From assembly GCF_014203735.1 (NCBI RefSeq), contig NZ_JACHJQ010000003.1:233326-297325 (forward strand): DNA of 64,000 nucleotides, given 5' to 3'. The notes below the pieces were generated by a model. The model saw only the letters and a list, made by a program, of their open reading frames with translations, did not search any database and was not told the DNA's origin. Of this stretch, positions 24,549-35,632 are shown piece after piece. A program made the position numbers and the translations under genes. Numbering within the stretch: position 1 is the first letter of the stretch; every line of letters begins with the position of its first letter. The DNA comes from Actinophytocola algeriensis. GTDB lineage: Bacteria > Actinomycetota > Actinomycetes > Mycobacteriales > Pseudonocardiaceae.

Positions 24549-25181
24549 TCACCTCAGCGTCTGCAGCGTCTGCAGTGCCATCTCGGCAGCTTGCCTACTT
24601 CCCTGGCAGATCTCGTCGCCGGTGACATCGTCACTCAGCGGCAACATCTCGATATGAAGGTGCTGGTTCTCCGCCACACCCACCGCGATGGCGCAGTCGT
24701 GCGTGCCACCGCCCTTGATGTGGAACTGGGCGGCCGGAAACCCGGCGATCGAGATCAGTTCAGCATCGGCGTTCGAATCCTCTTCGAGCCAGAAACTGAA
24801 GTCGACATCCGTGACCGCGACGACGTCGTAACTGTTGAAGGGTTCTGCGGCAGTGACGTCAAGGGTGCACTGCTTCATGTCCTTGTAAATGGTGCCGGAC
24901 GACCCACCGTCATCAGAACGCACGTCATCGGCCCGAAGCTGCGCACGCTGCGCATCGGTGAACAATGTGCAGGGGTCAAGCCCGTCCAGAGACAGGTCTC
25001 GCGGGCGAGGTGGAACGTCCACCGACGTCGGACTCGAACCAGTCGACGACGGCGGCTCATTGGTCGCCGTCGAACCGGAGTCGGCGCTCGGCGATGGCGT
25101 TCCGGCTTCTGACGTGGTGCAAGCCGGGAGAAAGCCGGCCATGGCAAGCACGGCCGCCAGCAGAACCGCAGACCTACGCAC
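24549..25181 (-). CDS. DUF3558 lipoprotein
   Basis: This 210-residue lipoprotein starts with GTG 25181 (MRRSAVLLAAVLAMAGFLPA, then CTTSEAG). The Cys near residue 21 is a credible lipobox cysteine. A Ser/Thr/Pro linker leads to a DUF3558 domain with LDGLDPCTLFTDAQRAQLRA, KQCTLDV and a C-terminal DEICQGSRQAAEMALQTL. It would sit on the outer face of the membrane. The start overlaps the PE-like gene by 8 bases, indicating coupling. The same PE-like plus DUF3558 pair occurs at 61596-62618. DUF3558 has no firm function. Confidence 0.82.
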   Translation of the reverse strand: MRRSAVLLAAVLAMAGFLPACTTSEAGTPSPSADSGSTATNEPPSSTGSSPTSVDVPPRPRDLSLDGLDPCTLFTDAQRAQLRADDVRSDDGGSSGTIYKDMKQCTLDVTAAEPFNSYDVVAVTDVDFSFWLEEDSNADAELISIAGFPAAQFHIKGGGTHDCAIAVGVAENQHLHIEMLPLSDDVTGDEICQGSRQAAEMALQTLQTLR

Positions 25182-25572
25182 CCGTTTTTCCGAACGCCGC
25201 AGAGATCTCGTCCTCGGTGTAGCCATACGCCTTCGCGGCATCGCCGAGCTGGACCGCGAGCTTTCGCAGGCCAAGGATGTAGTCGCGGATCCGGTTGCGG
25301 TACGAGTCATCGTCCTCGAACAGGCGGTCGTTCCACGCCAGCGCCATGCGCTCGCTGACCGCGTCGTCACCCGGCGGCAACACCCGAAGGTCGCGCGAGC
25401 GAGTCTTCCAAAGCTCGAACAGCGTCGTGGCCTGCGATTCTATAATCCGACCTGCCGCCAGAATGTTGTCCTTCGAGACCGTGAAGGTGCCCGAACTGAT
25501 GCTTTGGGTTGCTTGCTCGACCTGCTTGAAGGCGGCGTTGATGCCTCGGCCCACGTCTCCGGCGAGATACAT
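25174..25572 (-). CDS. PE-like/ESX substrate-type helical protein
   Basis: This 132-residue signal-less helical protein (MYLAGDVGRGINAAFKQVEQ) has SSGTFTVSKDNILAAGRII, VLPPGDDAVSERMALAWNDR, and a terminal helix with LGLRKLAVQLGDAAKAYGYT. The protein at 61596 shares the pattern [SR]-G-[TS]-F early and P-P-G-x-D at mid-length, and it too precedes a DUF3558 lipoprotein. ATG 25572 follows a GGGGAG ribosome-binding site. It is the first gene of the six-gene ESX substrate operon. I infer a PE/WXG-type secreted partner of the downstream PPE-like protein. Confidence 0.65.
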   Translation of the reverse strand: MYLAGDVGRGINAAFKQVEQATQSISSGTFTVSKDNILAAGRIIESQATTLFELWKTRSRDLRVLPPGDDAVSERMALAWNDRLFEDDDSYRNRIRDYILGLRKLAVQLGDAAKAYGYTEDEISAAFGKTGA

Positions 25573-25695
25573 CCCGTTCGCTCCCCACTGATCGTGACGA
25601 TCCGGTCTCTTTCTGCAGGCTACCAATGGCGCGCGGCACCCACCTGAACTTTGACGAAGAAGTGGCAGGTCCGGTTCCGCTGATCGGCTGAACCG

Positions 25696-26952
25696 TCACT
25701 GTGCGGTGATCTCGCCCTTCGCGGCTCGGGCGGCTATGTCGGTGCGGTGGTGGGAGCCGGTCAGGTGTACGTCCTGGGCCAGGCGGTATGCCTCTTCGCG
25801 GGCGTCCTGCAGGGTGGCGCCCGTGCCTACGACCGACAGCACGCGGCCGCCGGCGGACACGATCGCGCCGTCGTCTCGGCGGCGGGTGCCTGCGTGGAGT
25901 ACGCCGTGGGCTTCCGCGCCCGTGATGACGTCGCCTGAGCGGGCTCGGCCTGGGTAACCCTCTGCGGCGATCACCACGGTGACCGCGTAGCCGTCGTGCC
26001 AGTCGAGTGGGGGCTGGGTGGCCAGGGTGCCGGTCGCGACCGCGTTCAGCAGGCCCGCCAGCGGGGTGCGGAGCAGGGCCAGTACGACCTGGGTCTCCGG
26101 GTCGCCGAAGCGGCAGTTGAACTCGATGACCTGCGGGCCTTCGCTGGTGAGCGCCAGGCCCGCGTACAGGAGGCCGGAGAACGGGGCGCCGCGCTCGGCC
26201 AGCTCGTCGACCACCGGCTGGATGATCTTGGTGACGACCTCGTCGACCAGGTCGGGGGGTGTCCAGGGCAGTGGGGCGTACGCACCCATGCCGCCGGTGT
26301 TCGGGCCCGTGTCGTCGTCGCCGACGCGTTTGAAGTCCTGTGCGGGCAGCAGCGGGACGACGGTGGTGCCGTCGACGAGGCAGAAGAGCGACGCCTCCGG
26401 GCCGTCCAGGTAGGACTCGAGGAGTACCGGGTGGCCGCCGTCGAGGAGGGTCATCGCGTGGGTGCGGGCCGCGGCGAGGTCGCTGGTGACCGCCACGCCC
26501 TTGCCCGCCGCGAGGCCGTCGTCCTTCACGACCCACGTCGGGCCGAAGCGGGCGAGGGCGGCGTCGAGCTTGGCCGGGTTGTCGACGATCTCGCTGTGGG
26601 CGGTGGGGACCCCCGCGGCGATCATGACGTCCTTCGCGAACGCCTTCGAGCCCTCGATGCGGGCGGCGGCGGCGGACGGGCCGAAGCACGCGATGCCCGC
26701 CGCGCGGACCGCGTCGGCCGCGCCGGCGACCAGCGGCACCTCGGGGCCGACGATGACGAGGTCGGCGTGCCACTCCCGGGCGGCAGCGACGACGGAAGCA
26801 GGGTCGGTGACGTCGGCACCGTAGGACTCGGCGACGGCCGCCGTGCCCGCGTTGCCGGGGGCGCACGCGAGCGCCGTCACCGCGGGGTCGTGGGAGAGGG
26901 CGAGCACCAGAGCGTGCTCGCGCGCACCGGACCCGATCACCAGGACACGCAC
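25696..26952 (-). CDS. purD: Phosphoribosylamine-glycine ligase
   Basis: PurD joins glycine to phosphoribosylamine with ATP, step two of purine synthesis. The 418-residue ATP-grasp enzyme begins [20 protein letters not shown]. It has [50 protein letters not shown], and [15 protein letters not shown], with the metal-binding [14 protein letters not shown]. Length and motifs are canonical. A type-1 cassette arm pointing the same way lies about 275 bp upstream, with a strong hairpin at 27129-27167 in between, so any transcript from that arm may stop before purD. Confidence 0.97.
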   Translation of the reverse strand: MRVLVIGSGAREHALVLALSHDPAVTALACAPGNAGTAAVAESYGADVTDPASVVAAAREWHADLVIVGPEVPLVAGAADAVRAAGIACFGPSAAAARIEGSKAFAKDVMIAAGVPTAHSEIVDNPAKLDAALARFGPTWVVKDDGLAAGKGVAVTSDLAAARTHAMTLLDGGHPVLLESYLDGPEASLFCLVDGTTVVPLLPAQDFKRVGDDDTGPNTGGMGAYAPLPWTPPDLVDEVVTKIIQPVVDELAERGAPFSGLLYAGLALTSEGPQVIEFNCRFGDPETQVVLALLRTPLAGLLNAVATGTLATQPPLDWHDGYAVTVVIAAEGYPGRARSGDVITGAEAHGVLHAGTRRRDDGAIVSAGGRVLSVVGTGATLQDAREEAYRLAQDVHLTGSHHRTDIAARAAKGEITAQ

Positions 26953-27128
26953 GATGACACAGCGTAGATGCCGCGTTCCGGCGGGCCGCCGTCAGGGCCA
27001 TGACGTGCTGAAAGAATCTTCCGGCCGGGACCGGTCGACGGCTTCCCGGCAGGCCCCCGGGCGGCGAGCTGGGCTGGCTGGACGGCCCGGAGATGCAGCA
27101 CGAAGACGAGGGCTCGCTGACGCGTGAA

Positions 27129-27167
27129 CGGCCGGGCCGGACGACACTCCGCCGTCCGGCCCGGCCG
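27129..27167. terminator. 15-bp perfect hairpin upstream of purD
   Basis: CGGCCGGGCCGGACG (27129-27143) pairs with its reverse complement at 27153-27167 across a 9-base loop. No T run flanks it, but the stem is very stable and works in either direction. It is placed to stop transcription coming from the TAXI gene or from the type-1 arm at 27232 before purD. Confidence 0.6.
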
Positions 27168-27170
27168 AAA

Positions 27171-27298
27171 GCTCGCGCGCGCGTTTACCCAACCCCCACC
27201 CGATCCCGGGGGCGTCCCGCCGTGCCAGTCTACCAGTGGGGATCGGGAGTTGCTGGGGATTTGCGTGGGCTGTGGATAACTGGTGCGGCTGTGGACTA
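27171..27298 (-). repeat. Composite intergenic cassette region 3
   Basis: Read on the minus strand: DnaA-type boxes TAGTCCACA (27298-27290, one mismatch) and TTATCCACA (27279-27271) with 19-bp period. TAGACT (27232-27227) follows after 38 bp, then the G-tract GGG-ATC-GGG-T-GGGGG-TT-GGG (27207-27188) and an alternating CG run (27183-27174). Positions 27171-27240 are identical to 46761-46830, and the next 60 bp differ at only a few sites. There is no gene here. Confidence 0.8.
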
Positions 27299-28285
27299 CT
27301 TGGTCGCTTCCAGGGCCTGAGCCGCGCCTGGGTGCAGTTCCACCGGGCCGGTGTCCACCGCGGTTTCGCGGTCCAGGGCGTTCGCGGCCTTGTGGACCTT
27401 CGCCAGGTCGGCCTTCTTGTCGAAGACCAGGTTGGTGATGGCGCACGCGTTGCCCGCCGGGAAGTCGGTCGTCACCAGCAGCAGGTTCGGGACGACGATC
27501 GTCGGGACGTCGGCGGGCAGGCTGTACGTGTCGGCCGGGATCGCGCCTTCCTCGTAGACCTCGTTGACCTTCTTCATGTTCTCGAGCAGGTCGCTGATGT
27601 CCAGGAACTTCACGTCGTCGCCAAGGGACGTCGTGAGGTCCGTGAGCTCCGGGGTCGGCAGGCCGCCGGACCAGAACAGGCCGTCGATCTGGCCTGCCTT
27701 CATCTGGTCGACGGTCGGGCGCAGGGCCAGTCGCTGGGCCGAGATGTCCGAGCCCGCCAGGCCCGCCGCCTCCAGCAGCCGGTTCGCGATCACCTCCGTG
27801 CCGGACTTCGGGGAGCCCGTCGAGATGCTCTTGCCCTTCATGTCGGCCACGCTGTTGATCCCGCTGTCGGCACGGACGACGACCTGCGTGTAGTTCGGGT
27901 AGATCCGCGCCAGCGCCTTGACGTCCTGCGGTTTGCCGTCGAACGACGCCTTGCCCTCGACCGCGTCCGCCGCCGTGTCGGCCAGTGCGAACGCGATGTC
28001 GTAGTCGCCCGCCACGAGCTGCTGGATGTTCTGCACCGACGCGCCCGTCTCCGCGGCACTGGCCTTCAACGGCGTGTTGTTGCTGATCAGCTGCGCCAGG
28101 CCACCGCCGAGCGTGTAGTACACGCCGCCCGTGTTGCCGGTCGCGATCGTGATCCGGCCCTCGCTCGCCTCGCAACCGCCGGACTCCTGCTCAGCCGTGT
28201 TGTTGTTCGTCTGCTTCCCGCCGCACGCCGCCGTCACCAGCAGCAGGCTCAGCGTCGCCGCCGCGATCTTCAGGGGTCGCATCAT
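27296..28285 (-). CDS. TAXI-type TRAP transporter solute-binding lipoprotein
   Basis: This is the extracytoplasmic substrate receptor of a TRAP-TAXI uptake system. ATG 28285 (MMRPLKIAAATLSLLLVTAA then CGGK) follows AGGAGCCCG. The lipobox Cys anchors it to the membrane. A start at 28300 is possible. The TAXI hallmarks are present: ITIATGNTGGVYYTLGGGLA near the mature N terminus, SVQNIQQLVAGDYDIAFALAD, and DMKGKSISTGSPKSGTEV. The gene overlaps the 3' end of the permease gene by about 95 bp. The solute is unknown; C4-dicarboxylates or glutamate-like compounds are usual for the family. Confidence 0.9.
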   Translation of the reverse strand: MMRPLKIAAATLSLLLVTAACGGKQTNNNTAEQESGGCEASEGRITIATGNTGGVYYTLGGGLAQLISNNTPLKASAAETGASVQNIQQLVAGDYDIAFALADTAADAVEGKASFDGKPQDVKALARIYPNYTQVVVRADSGINSVADMKGKSISTGSPKSGTEVIANRLLEAAGLAGSDISAQRLALRPTVDQMKAGQIDGLFWSGGLPTPELTDLTTSLGDDVKFLDISDLLENMKKVNEVYEEGAIPADTYSLPADVPTIVVPNLLLVTTDFPAGNACAITNLVFDKKADLAKVHKAANALDRETAVDTGPVELHPGAAQALEATK

Positions 28286-30329
28286 CGGGCTCCTGTTCAT
28301 TCGAGGTTCGGCGGCCGAGCAGGTGCACGACGACCGCCACCACTGCGAAACCGACGCCGATCGCGATCGACAGCGGCTGCAGGTAAAGCAAGAGCAGCGC
28401 CGCGGGCACGCACAGCACCCGCTCCGGCCAGCGCGCGGGGCCGACGAGCCAGCCGCTCGTGACCACCGCCAGCGCCGCCACCCCCAGCGCGGACACCAGC
28501 GTCACCCACACCACGGTCACGAAACCCTGCTGCAGCAACAGGGCCGATCCGTTGTCCGTGAGTACGAACGCGAGCGGCACCAGGAACGCGGGCAGCGTGT
28601 ACTTCCACGTCTGCCACATCGTCTTCATCACCGACCCGCCGGTGATGGCGGCCGCCGCCACCGCGGCCAGCGCGGTCGGCGGCGTCACCTCCGACAGCAC
28701 GGCGTAGTAGAAGATGAACATCGCGACCTCGGCGGGTTCCACACCGAGGTCGGACAGCGCGGGCCCGAGCACGACCCACGAGATGATGAACGACGCCGTC
28801 ACCGGCACCGCCAGCCCGAGCACGCTCACCGCGACGGCCGCGAACACCACCGTCAGCATCAGGATCACGGTCTCGTTCGGCCCCAGCGCCCGCGCCGCGT
28901 CCACCAGGGCCGCCGCCAGTTCCTGACCCAGCCCGGTCTTCGTGATCGTCGACGTGATGATGCCCGCCGCCGCGCACACCGCGATCACGGGCAGCGCGCC
29001 GCGAATGCCTGCCGCGAGCGAGTCCGCCACGCCGCGAAGCCATGTCAGGACCGAACCGCCGGTGACCAGCTGCGAGATCAACGCGAACAGCGCCGCGACG
29101 CCGGTCGCGTACACGACCGCGGTGAACGGCGGGATGTCCAGCGCCAGGAACACGACGATGATCCCGAGCGACGCGAAGTGGTAACCGCCGCGCAGCAACA
29201 GCTTCCCGACCGGCGGGGTGTCGACGTCCACCGACTTCGCGCCGAACCGGCGGGCGTCCGCCTCCACCGCGAACACGATCCCGAGGTAGTACAGGACGGT
29301 CGGGATGATCGCCCACAGCAGCACCGTCAGGTACGACGTCTCCAGGTACTCGGCGATGATGAACGCCGCCGCACCCAGTGTCGGTGGCGACAGGATCGCG
29401 CCGATGCCCGACGCGGCGAGCAGGCCGCCCGCGTTCTCCTTGGGGTAACCGGCTTTCCGCAGCACCGGCCACGTGATCGCGCCCAGGCTGACCGTGGTGG
29501 CCGTGCCGGAACCGGAGACGGTGCCGAGCAGGAAGCCGGACATGGCGGCGGTGCGGCCGGGTGCGGTGCGCGACTTGCGGAACGCGGCGAAGGAGATGTC
29601 CACGAAGAACTTCCCGGCGCCGGACGTGGACAGCACGGCGCCGTAGATCGTGAACAGCACGATGTAGGTCGCGGCGACGTCGAGTGGGATGCCGTAGAAG
29701 CCGCTCTGGTCGTTGTACAGCGCGTTCACGATCTGGCTGAAGTCGACGCCCGCGTGCGCGATGTCCCAGTTCTGGGGCAGGTAGCCGCCGTAGTAGGAGT
29801 ACCCGAGGAACGCCAGGCAGACCAGGGGAAGCACGAGCCCGGTGGTCCGCCGCGTCGCCTCCAGGATCAGCACGAGCAGCAGCGCGCCCGCCACGACGTC
29901 CGATGTGGACAGGATGCCCTGGCGGTCGAGGAACGCGTCGAACCCGCCGCCCGCGTCGCCGATCGCGAGCGGGATCACCGGGTACAGGCCCACGAGCAGG
30001 GCGATGGCGGCGAACGCCCAGTCGAGTGGGCCTGGGTTGTCAGTGTGGCCGGCTCCGTCATCGGCACTGCCGGCGCTGCCGCGTGTCCGGTAGCACAGGA
30101 ACACCAGCGGCAGCGTGACCCCGAGGAAGATCACCAGGTAGTACTGGTTGCCGGTCGCGAACGGCAGGAAGACCTGCTTGAGCACCAGCAGCGCGATCGC
30201 GATCGACGCCGCCCAGACGAACAGCTCCCAGCGGCCGGACAGGGTCCGCGCGGGGCGCTCCTCGTCGTGCTCGCCGACGGCCATGGCGGGCCGGTCGGCG
30301 TCCAGGTCTTCCGTAGACGTGGTCACCAC
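28191..30329 (-). CDS. TRAP transporter fused permease (small plus large subunits)
   Basis: This ~712-residue membrane protein fuses the four-helix small TRAP subunit (about residues 30-180) to the twelve-helix large subunit, as is usual for TAXI systems. Typical stretches are GAVLSTSGAGKFFVDISFAA, SGFLLGTVSGSGTATTVSLG and LSEVTPPTALAAVAAAAITG. It works with the TAXI receptor as an ion-driven importer. The start is uncertain. GTG 30329 lies 4-5 bp after a TAGGTT -10, suggesting a leaderless mRNA, while ATG 30377 would add 16 residues. The hydrophilic C-terminal tail (from about NEQEPDDATPEDRGG) is encoded inside the TAXI gene overlap. Confidence 0.88.
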   Translation of the reverse strand: MVTTSTEDLDADRPAMAVGEHDEERPARTLSGRWELFVWAASIAIALLVLKQVFLPFATGNQYYLVIFLGVTLPLVFLCYRTRGSAGSADDGAGHTDNPGPLDWAFAAIALLVGLYPVIPLAIGDAGGGFDAFLDRQGILSTSDVVAGALLLVLILEATRRTTGLVLPLVCLAFLGYSYYGGYLPQNWDIAHAGVDFSQIVNALYNDQSGFYGIPLDVAATYIVLFTIYGAVLSTSGAGKFFVDISFAAFRKSRTAPGRTAAMSGFLLGTVSGSGTATTVSLGAITWPVLRKAGYPKENAGGLLAASGIGAILSPPTLGAAAFIIAEYLETSYLTVLLWAIIPTVLYYLGIVFAVEADARRFGAKSVDVDTPPVGKLLLRGGYHFASLGIIVVFLALDIPPFTAVVYATGVAALFALISQLVTGGSVLTWLRGVADSLAAGIRGALPVIAVCAAAGIITSTITKTGLGQELAAALVDAARALGPNETVILMLTVVFAAVAVSVLGLAVPVTASFIISWVVLGPALSDLGVEPAEVAMFIFYYAVLSEVTPPTALAAVAAAAITGGSVMKTMWQTWKYTLPAFLVPLAFVLTDNGSALLLQQGFVTVVWVTLVSALGVAALAVVTSGWLVGPARWPERVLCVPAALLLLYLQPLSIAIGVGFAVVAVVVHLLGRRTSNEQEPDDATPEDRGGDAEPAAGDGGVRREADEQQHG

Positions 30330-30333
30330 CGGC

Positions 30334-30357
30334 AACCTACCGGTGACAGGTGTCACA
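30334..30357 (-). promoter_or_regulatory. TRAP operon promoter with Crp-type palindrome
   Basis: GTGA-N6-TCACA at 30343-30357 (TGTGA-CACCTG-TCAC on the coding strand) fits the Crp/GlxR half-site pattern TGTGA-N6-TCACA. It lies directly upstream of a TAGGTT -10 (30339-30334). A Crp-family regulator bound there would overlap the -35 region. Confidence 0.5.
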
Positions 30358-30456
30358 TAGAAGATCGAATGCGTCATCGCTTCGTCACCTGCTCCTTCGA
30401 CGGAGTTTCCTCAGGTCGACGACGATGCGCGGGCCACTCGAGGCTAGGAGGAGACC

Positions 30457-31572
30457 GTGAGTTCGAAGTTAGTGCGCATGGCCGTCACGGCGACGGCCGC
30501 GCTGGCCCTGGTGAGCGCGGCGCCGGCGATCGCCGACCGCGCGCCCGCTGCCCCGTCGCACGGCGGCGTGGACAGCTTCACGATCGTGGGCCACCGCGGC
30601 GCGTCCGGCTACCGGCCGGAGCACACGCTGGCGTCGTACGAGCTCGCGGCGCGGATGGGCGCCGACTACATCGAGCCCGATCTCGTGACCACGAAGGACG
30701 GCGTGCTGGTCGCCCGGCACGAGCCGGAGATCGGCGGCACGACGGACGTCGCGGACCACCCGGAGTTCACGGACCGCAAGAAGACGAAGTCGCTGGACGG
30801 TGTGAACGTGACCGGCTGGTTCGCGGAGGACTTCACGCTGGCCGAGCTGAAGACGCTGCGCGCTGTCGAGCGGATCCCGGACATCCGGCAGCACAACACG
30901 ATCTACAACGGACGGTACGAGGTGCCGACGCTGCAGGAGGTCATCGACCTGGGGAAGCGGCTGTCGCGGGAGCTGCACCGGGAGATCGGGATCTACATCG
31001 AGACCAAGCACCCGACGTACTTCGAGAAGCAGGGCCTCGCGCTGGAGCCCGCGCTGGTGCGGACGTTGAACCGCAACGGGCTGAACCGGTCGTCGGCGAA
31101 GGTGTACGTGCAGTCGTTCGAGGTGACGAACCTGATCGAGCTGCGCCGCGTGCTGCGGGTGCCGCTGGTGCAGCTGACGTCGGCGAGCGGTGCGCCGTTC
31201 GACTTCGTGGACTCGGGTGACCCGAGGACGTACGCCGACATCGTGTCGCCGCGCGGGCTGCGGGACGTGGCGAAGTACGCGAAGGGCCTCGGACCGGAGA
31301 AGGGCCAGGTCATCCCGCGCGACGCGGCTGGCTTCCTGACGACGCCGACGTCGCTGGTGCGGGACGCGCACCGGGCGGGGCTCGTCGTGCACCCGTACAC
31401 GTTCCGGGTGGAGAACTCGTTCCTGCCCGCCGACTTCCGCTCGTCGGCGGTGCCCTCGCAGTACGGGGACCTGTTCGCGGAGATCGAGGTGTTCCGCGCG
31501 ACGGGGATCGACGGGCTGTTCACGGACAACCCGGACGTGGCGGTGGCCCAGGAGCAGCTGGCGGCGGCCTGA
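30457..31572 (+). CDS. glpQ: Secreted glycerophosphodiester phosphodiesterase
   Basis: GlpQ-type enzymes hydrolyse deacylated phospholipids to glycerol-3-phosphate and an alcohol. The 371-residue protein starts with GTG after AGGAGGAG and has a signal peptide ending near APAIADRAP. Catalytic and calcium-binding residues are visible: VGHRGASGYRPEHT (His46, Arg47), YIEPDLVTTKDG (Glu73, Asp75) and VARHEP (His88). The C-terminal GIDGLFTDNPDVA is typical. The length is that of the longer secreted GlpQ group. Cassette region 4 follows its stop directly. Confidence 0.92.
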   Translation: MSSKLVRMAVTATAALALVSAAPAIADRAPAAPSHGGVDSFTIVGHRGASGYRPEHTLASYELAARMGADYIEPDLVTTKDGVLVARHEPEIGGTTDVADHPEFTDRKKTKSLDGVNVTGWFAEDFTLAELKTLRAVERIPDIRQHNTIYNGRYEVPTLQEVIDLGKRLSRELHREIGIYIETKHPTYFEKQGLALEPALVRTLNRNGLNRSSAKVYVQSFEVTNLIELRRVLRVPLVQLTSASGAPFDFVDSGDPRTYADIVSPRGLRDVAKYAKGLGPEKGQVIPRDAAGFLTTPTSLVRDAHRAGLVVHPYTFRVENSFLPADFRSSAVPSQYGDLFAEIEVFRATGIDGLFTDNPDVAVAQEQLAAA

Positions 31573-31573
31573 G

Positions 31574-31700
31574 TTGTCCACAGCCCGGGTAGTTGTCCAC
31601 AGTTCAGCCCGCGCTCTTCCTTTCGCCGCCCACAACTGATAGACTGGCAAGGCGGGACGCCCCCGGGACAGGGTGGGGGTTGCCATCCGGCCGGGTTCGC
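31574..31700 (+). repeat. Composite intergenic cassette region 4
   Basis: Two exact TTGTCCACA boxes lie at 31574-31582 and 31593-31601 (19-bp period). TAGACT follows at 31640-31645 after 38 bp, then GGCAAGGCGGGACG and CCCCC-GGG-ACA-GGG-T-GGGGG. The fourth G tract is lost here (TTGCC instead of TTGGG), so the G-quadruplex motif is incomplete. Transcription would run toward the hairpin at 31723-31760 and the purA 3' end. Confidence 0.78.
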
Positions 31701-31722
31701 GGGCTTGATGCGCGGGTTTTGG

Positions 31723-31763
31723 AGGCGCGTTCGGGACGCTTCGGCGTCCTGGACGCGCCTTTC
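31723..31763 (+). terminator. UUCG-tetraloop hairpin terminator
   Basis: AGGCGCGT (31723-31730) pairs with ACGCGCCT (31753-31760). Inside, after a 3x3 internal loop, GGACGC pairs with GCGTCC around a TTCG tetraloop. The stem is followed by TTT on the plus strand. It can end transcripts from glpQ and from the cassette arm at 31640, giving an RNA of roughly 110 bases for the latter. Confidence 0.65.
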
Positions 31764-31844
31764 CGCATGTCTGGGCTCGGGAACGGGGGCCGCTACCGCG
31801 GCGGCGCGTTCAGGCCTGCCGAACACGCCTTCCGCTGCGGCACG

Positions 31845-34772
<2,928 letters not shown>

Positions 34773-34782
34773 GTCGAGATCA

Positions 34783-34824
34783 GGGCGGTGGCGGACCGCG
34801 AGGGGGTTCCGGCACCGCCCTTTT
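34783..34824 (+). terminator. Rho-independent terminator
   Basis: GGGCGGTG (34783-34790) pairs with CACCGCCC (34813-34820), followed by TTTT. It comes about 10 bp after the 33945 gene. Confidence 0.7.
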
Positions 34825-34868
34825 CTGTTCGGTAACGCTTCGCCGCCAGGCCATCTCGCTGCGCGACA

Positions 34869-35519
34869 GTGATGGTCATGAACCCTGCACGCAGCCTGTT
34901 GGCTGTCTTCGTCCTCGTCGTGGCTCTGGCGGTGGCCTTACCGGCCGCATCACCACAGTCGGCAGCCGCGACCCCGCCCGGCATCCCCAGTGAGTCGACG
35001 GCCCGTTCGGAGCTGGCAGCGCTCCGCGTCGCGGCCGACGGTTCCAGCAGCGGCTACTCCCGTGACAAGTTCCCGCACTGGAACACGGTGAGCGGCACCT
35101 GCAACACCCGCGAGACCGTGCTCAAACGGGACGGTTCCGGGGTGGTCACCGACTCGTCGTGCGCGGCGACGTCCGGCAGCTGGTACAGCCCCTACGACGG
35201 CGCGACGTGGCGGGCGGCGTCCGATGTGGACATCGACCACGTCATCCCGCTGGCGAACGCGTGGCGCACCGGTGCGTCGGGCTGGACCCAGACGCGGCGC
35301 ACGCAGTTCGCGAACGACCTGACGAACCCGCAGCTGATCGCGGTGACCGACAACGTGAACTCGTCCAAGGGCGACCAGTCGCCCGCTACGTGGAAGCCGC
35401 CGAGGACCGCGTACTGGTGCACCTACTCGAAGATGTGGGTCCACGTGAAGTACCGCTACTCGCTGACGGTCAACTCGTCGGAGAAGTCGGCGTTGACCAC
35501 GATGCTCGGCTACTGCTGA
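34869..35519 (+). CDS. Secreted HNH-type nuclease, DUF1524 (copy 1)
   Basis: This 216-residue protein has a signal peptide ending near SAAATPPG. GTG 34869 and ATGs at 34872 and 34878 are all possible starts. The mature part carries the DUF1524 nuclease core: DVDIDHVIPLANAW (catalytic DxDH, His near 124), FANDLTNPQLIAVTDNVNSS, and KGDQSPATWKPP. Two cysteine pairs (GTCNTRETV, SSCAATSG) suit an extracellular enzyme. Family members degrade DNA or RNA. The next gene is a second copy with the same plan, so this is a tandem duplication. Confidence 0.85.
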   Translation: MMVMNPARSLLAVFVLVVALAVALPAASPQSAAATPPGIPSESTARSELAALRVAADGSSSGYSRDKFPHWNTVSGTCNTRETVLKRDGSGVVTDSSCAATSGSWYSPYDGATWRAASDVDIDHVIPLANAWRTGASGWTQTRRTQFANDLTNPQLIAVTDNVNSSKGDQSPATWKPPRTAYWCTYSKMWVHVKYRYSLTVNSSEKSALTTMLGYC

Positions 35520-35632
35520 CCCGTTCGGCCCCCTACGGAAGTCTGCTTTCCCCAGTGTTTCCCTGATGGCCGTTGCCCATGGTGATCGCCGTGTCGCACA
35601 GTCGATGCGACAACTTCACCACTGGAGGCGCG

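Noticed and set aside
27129-27167. Long palindrome as a CRISPR repeat or transposon end
   Set aside because: It occurs once, without spacers, repeats or a transposase. A terminator-like hairpin explains it better.
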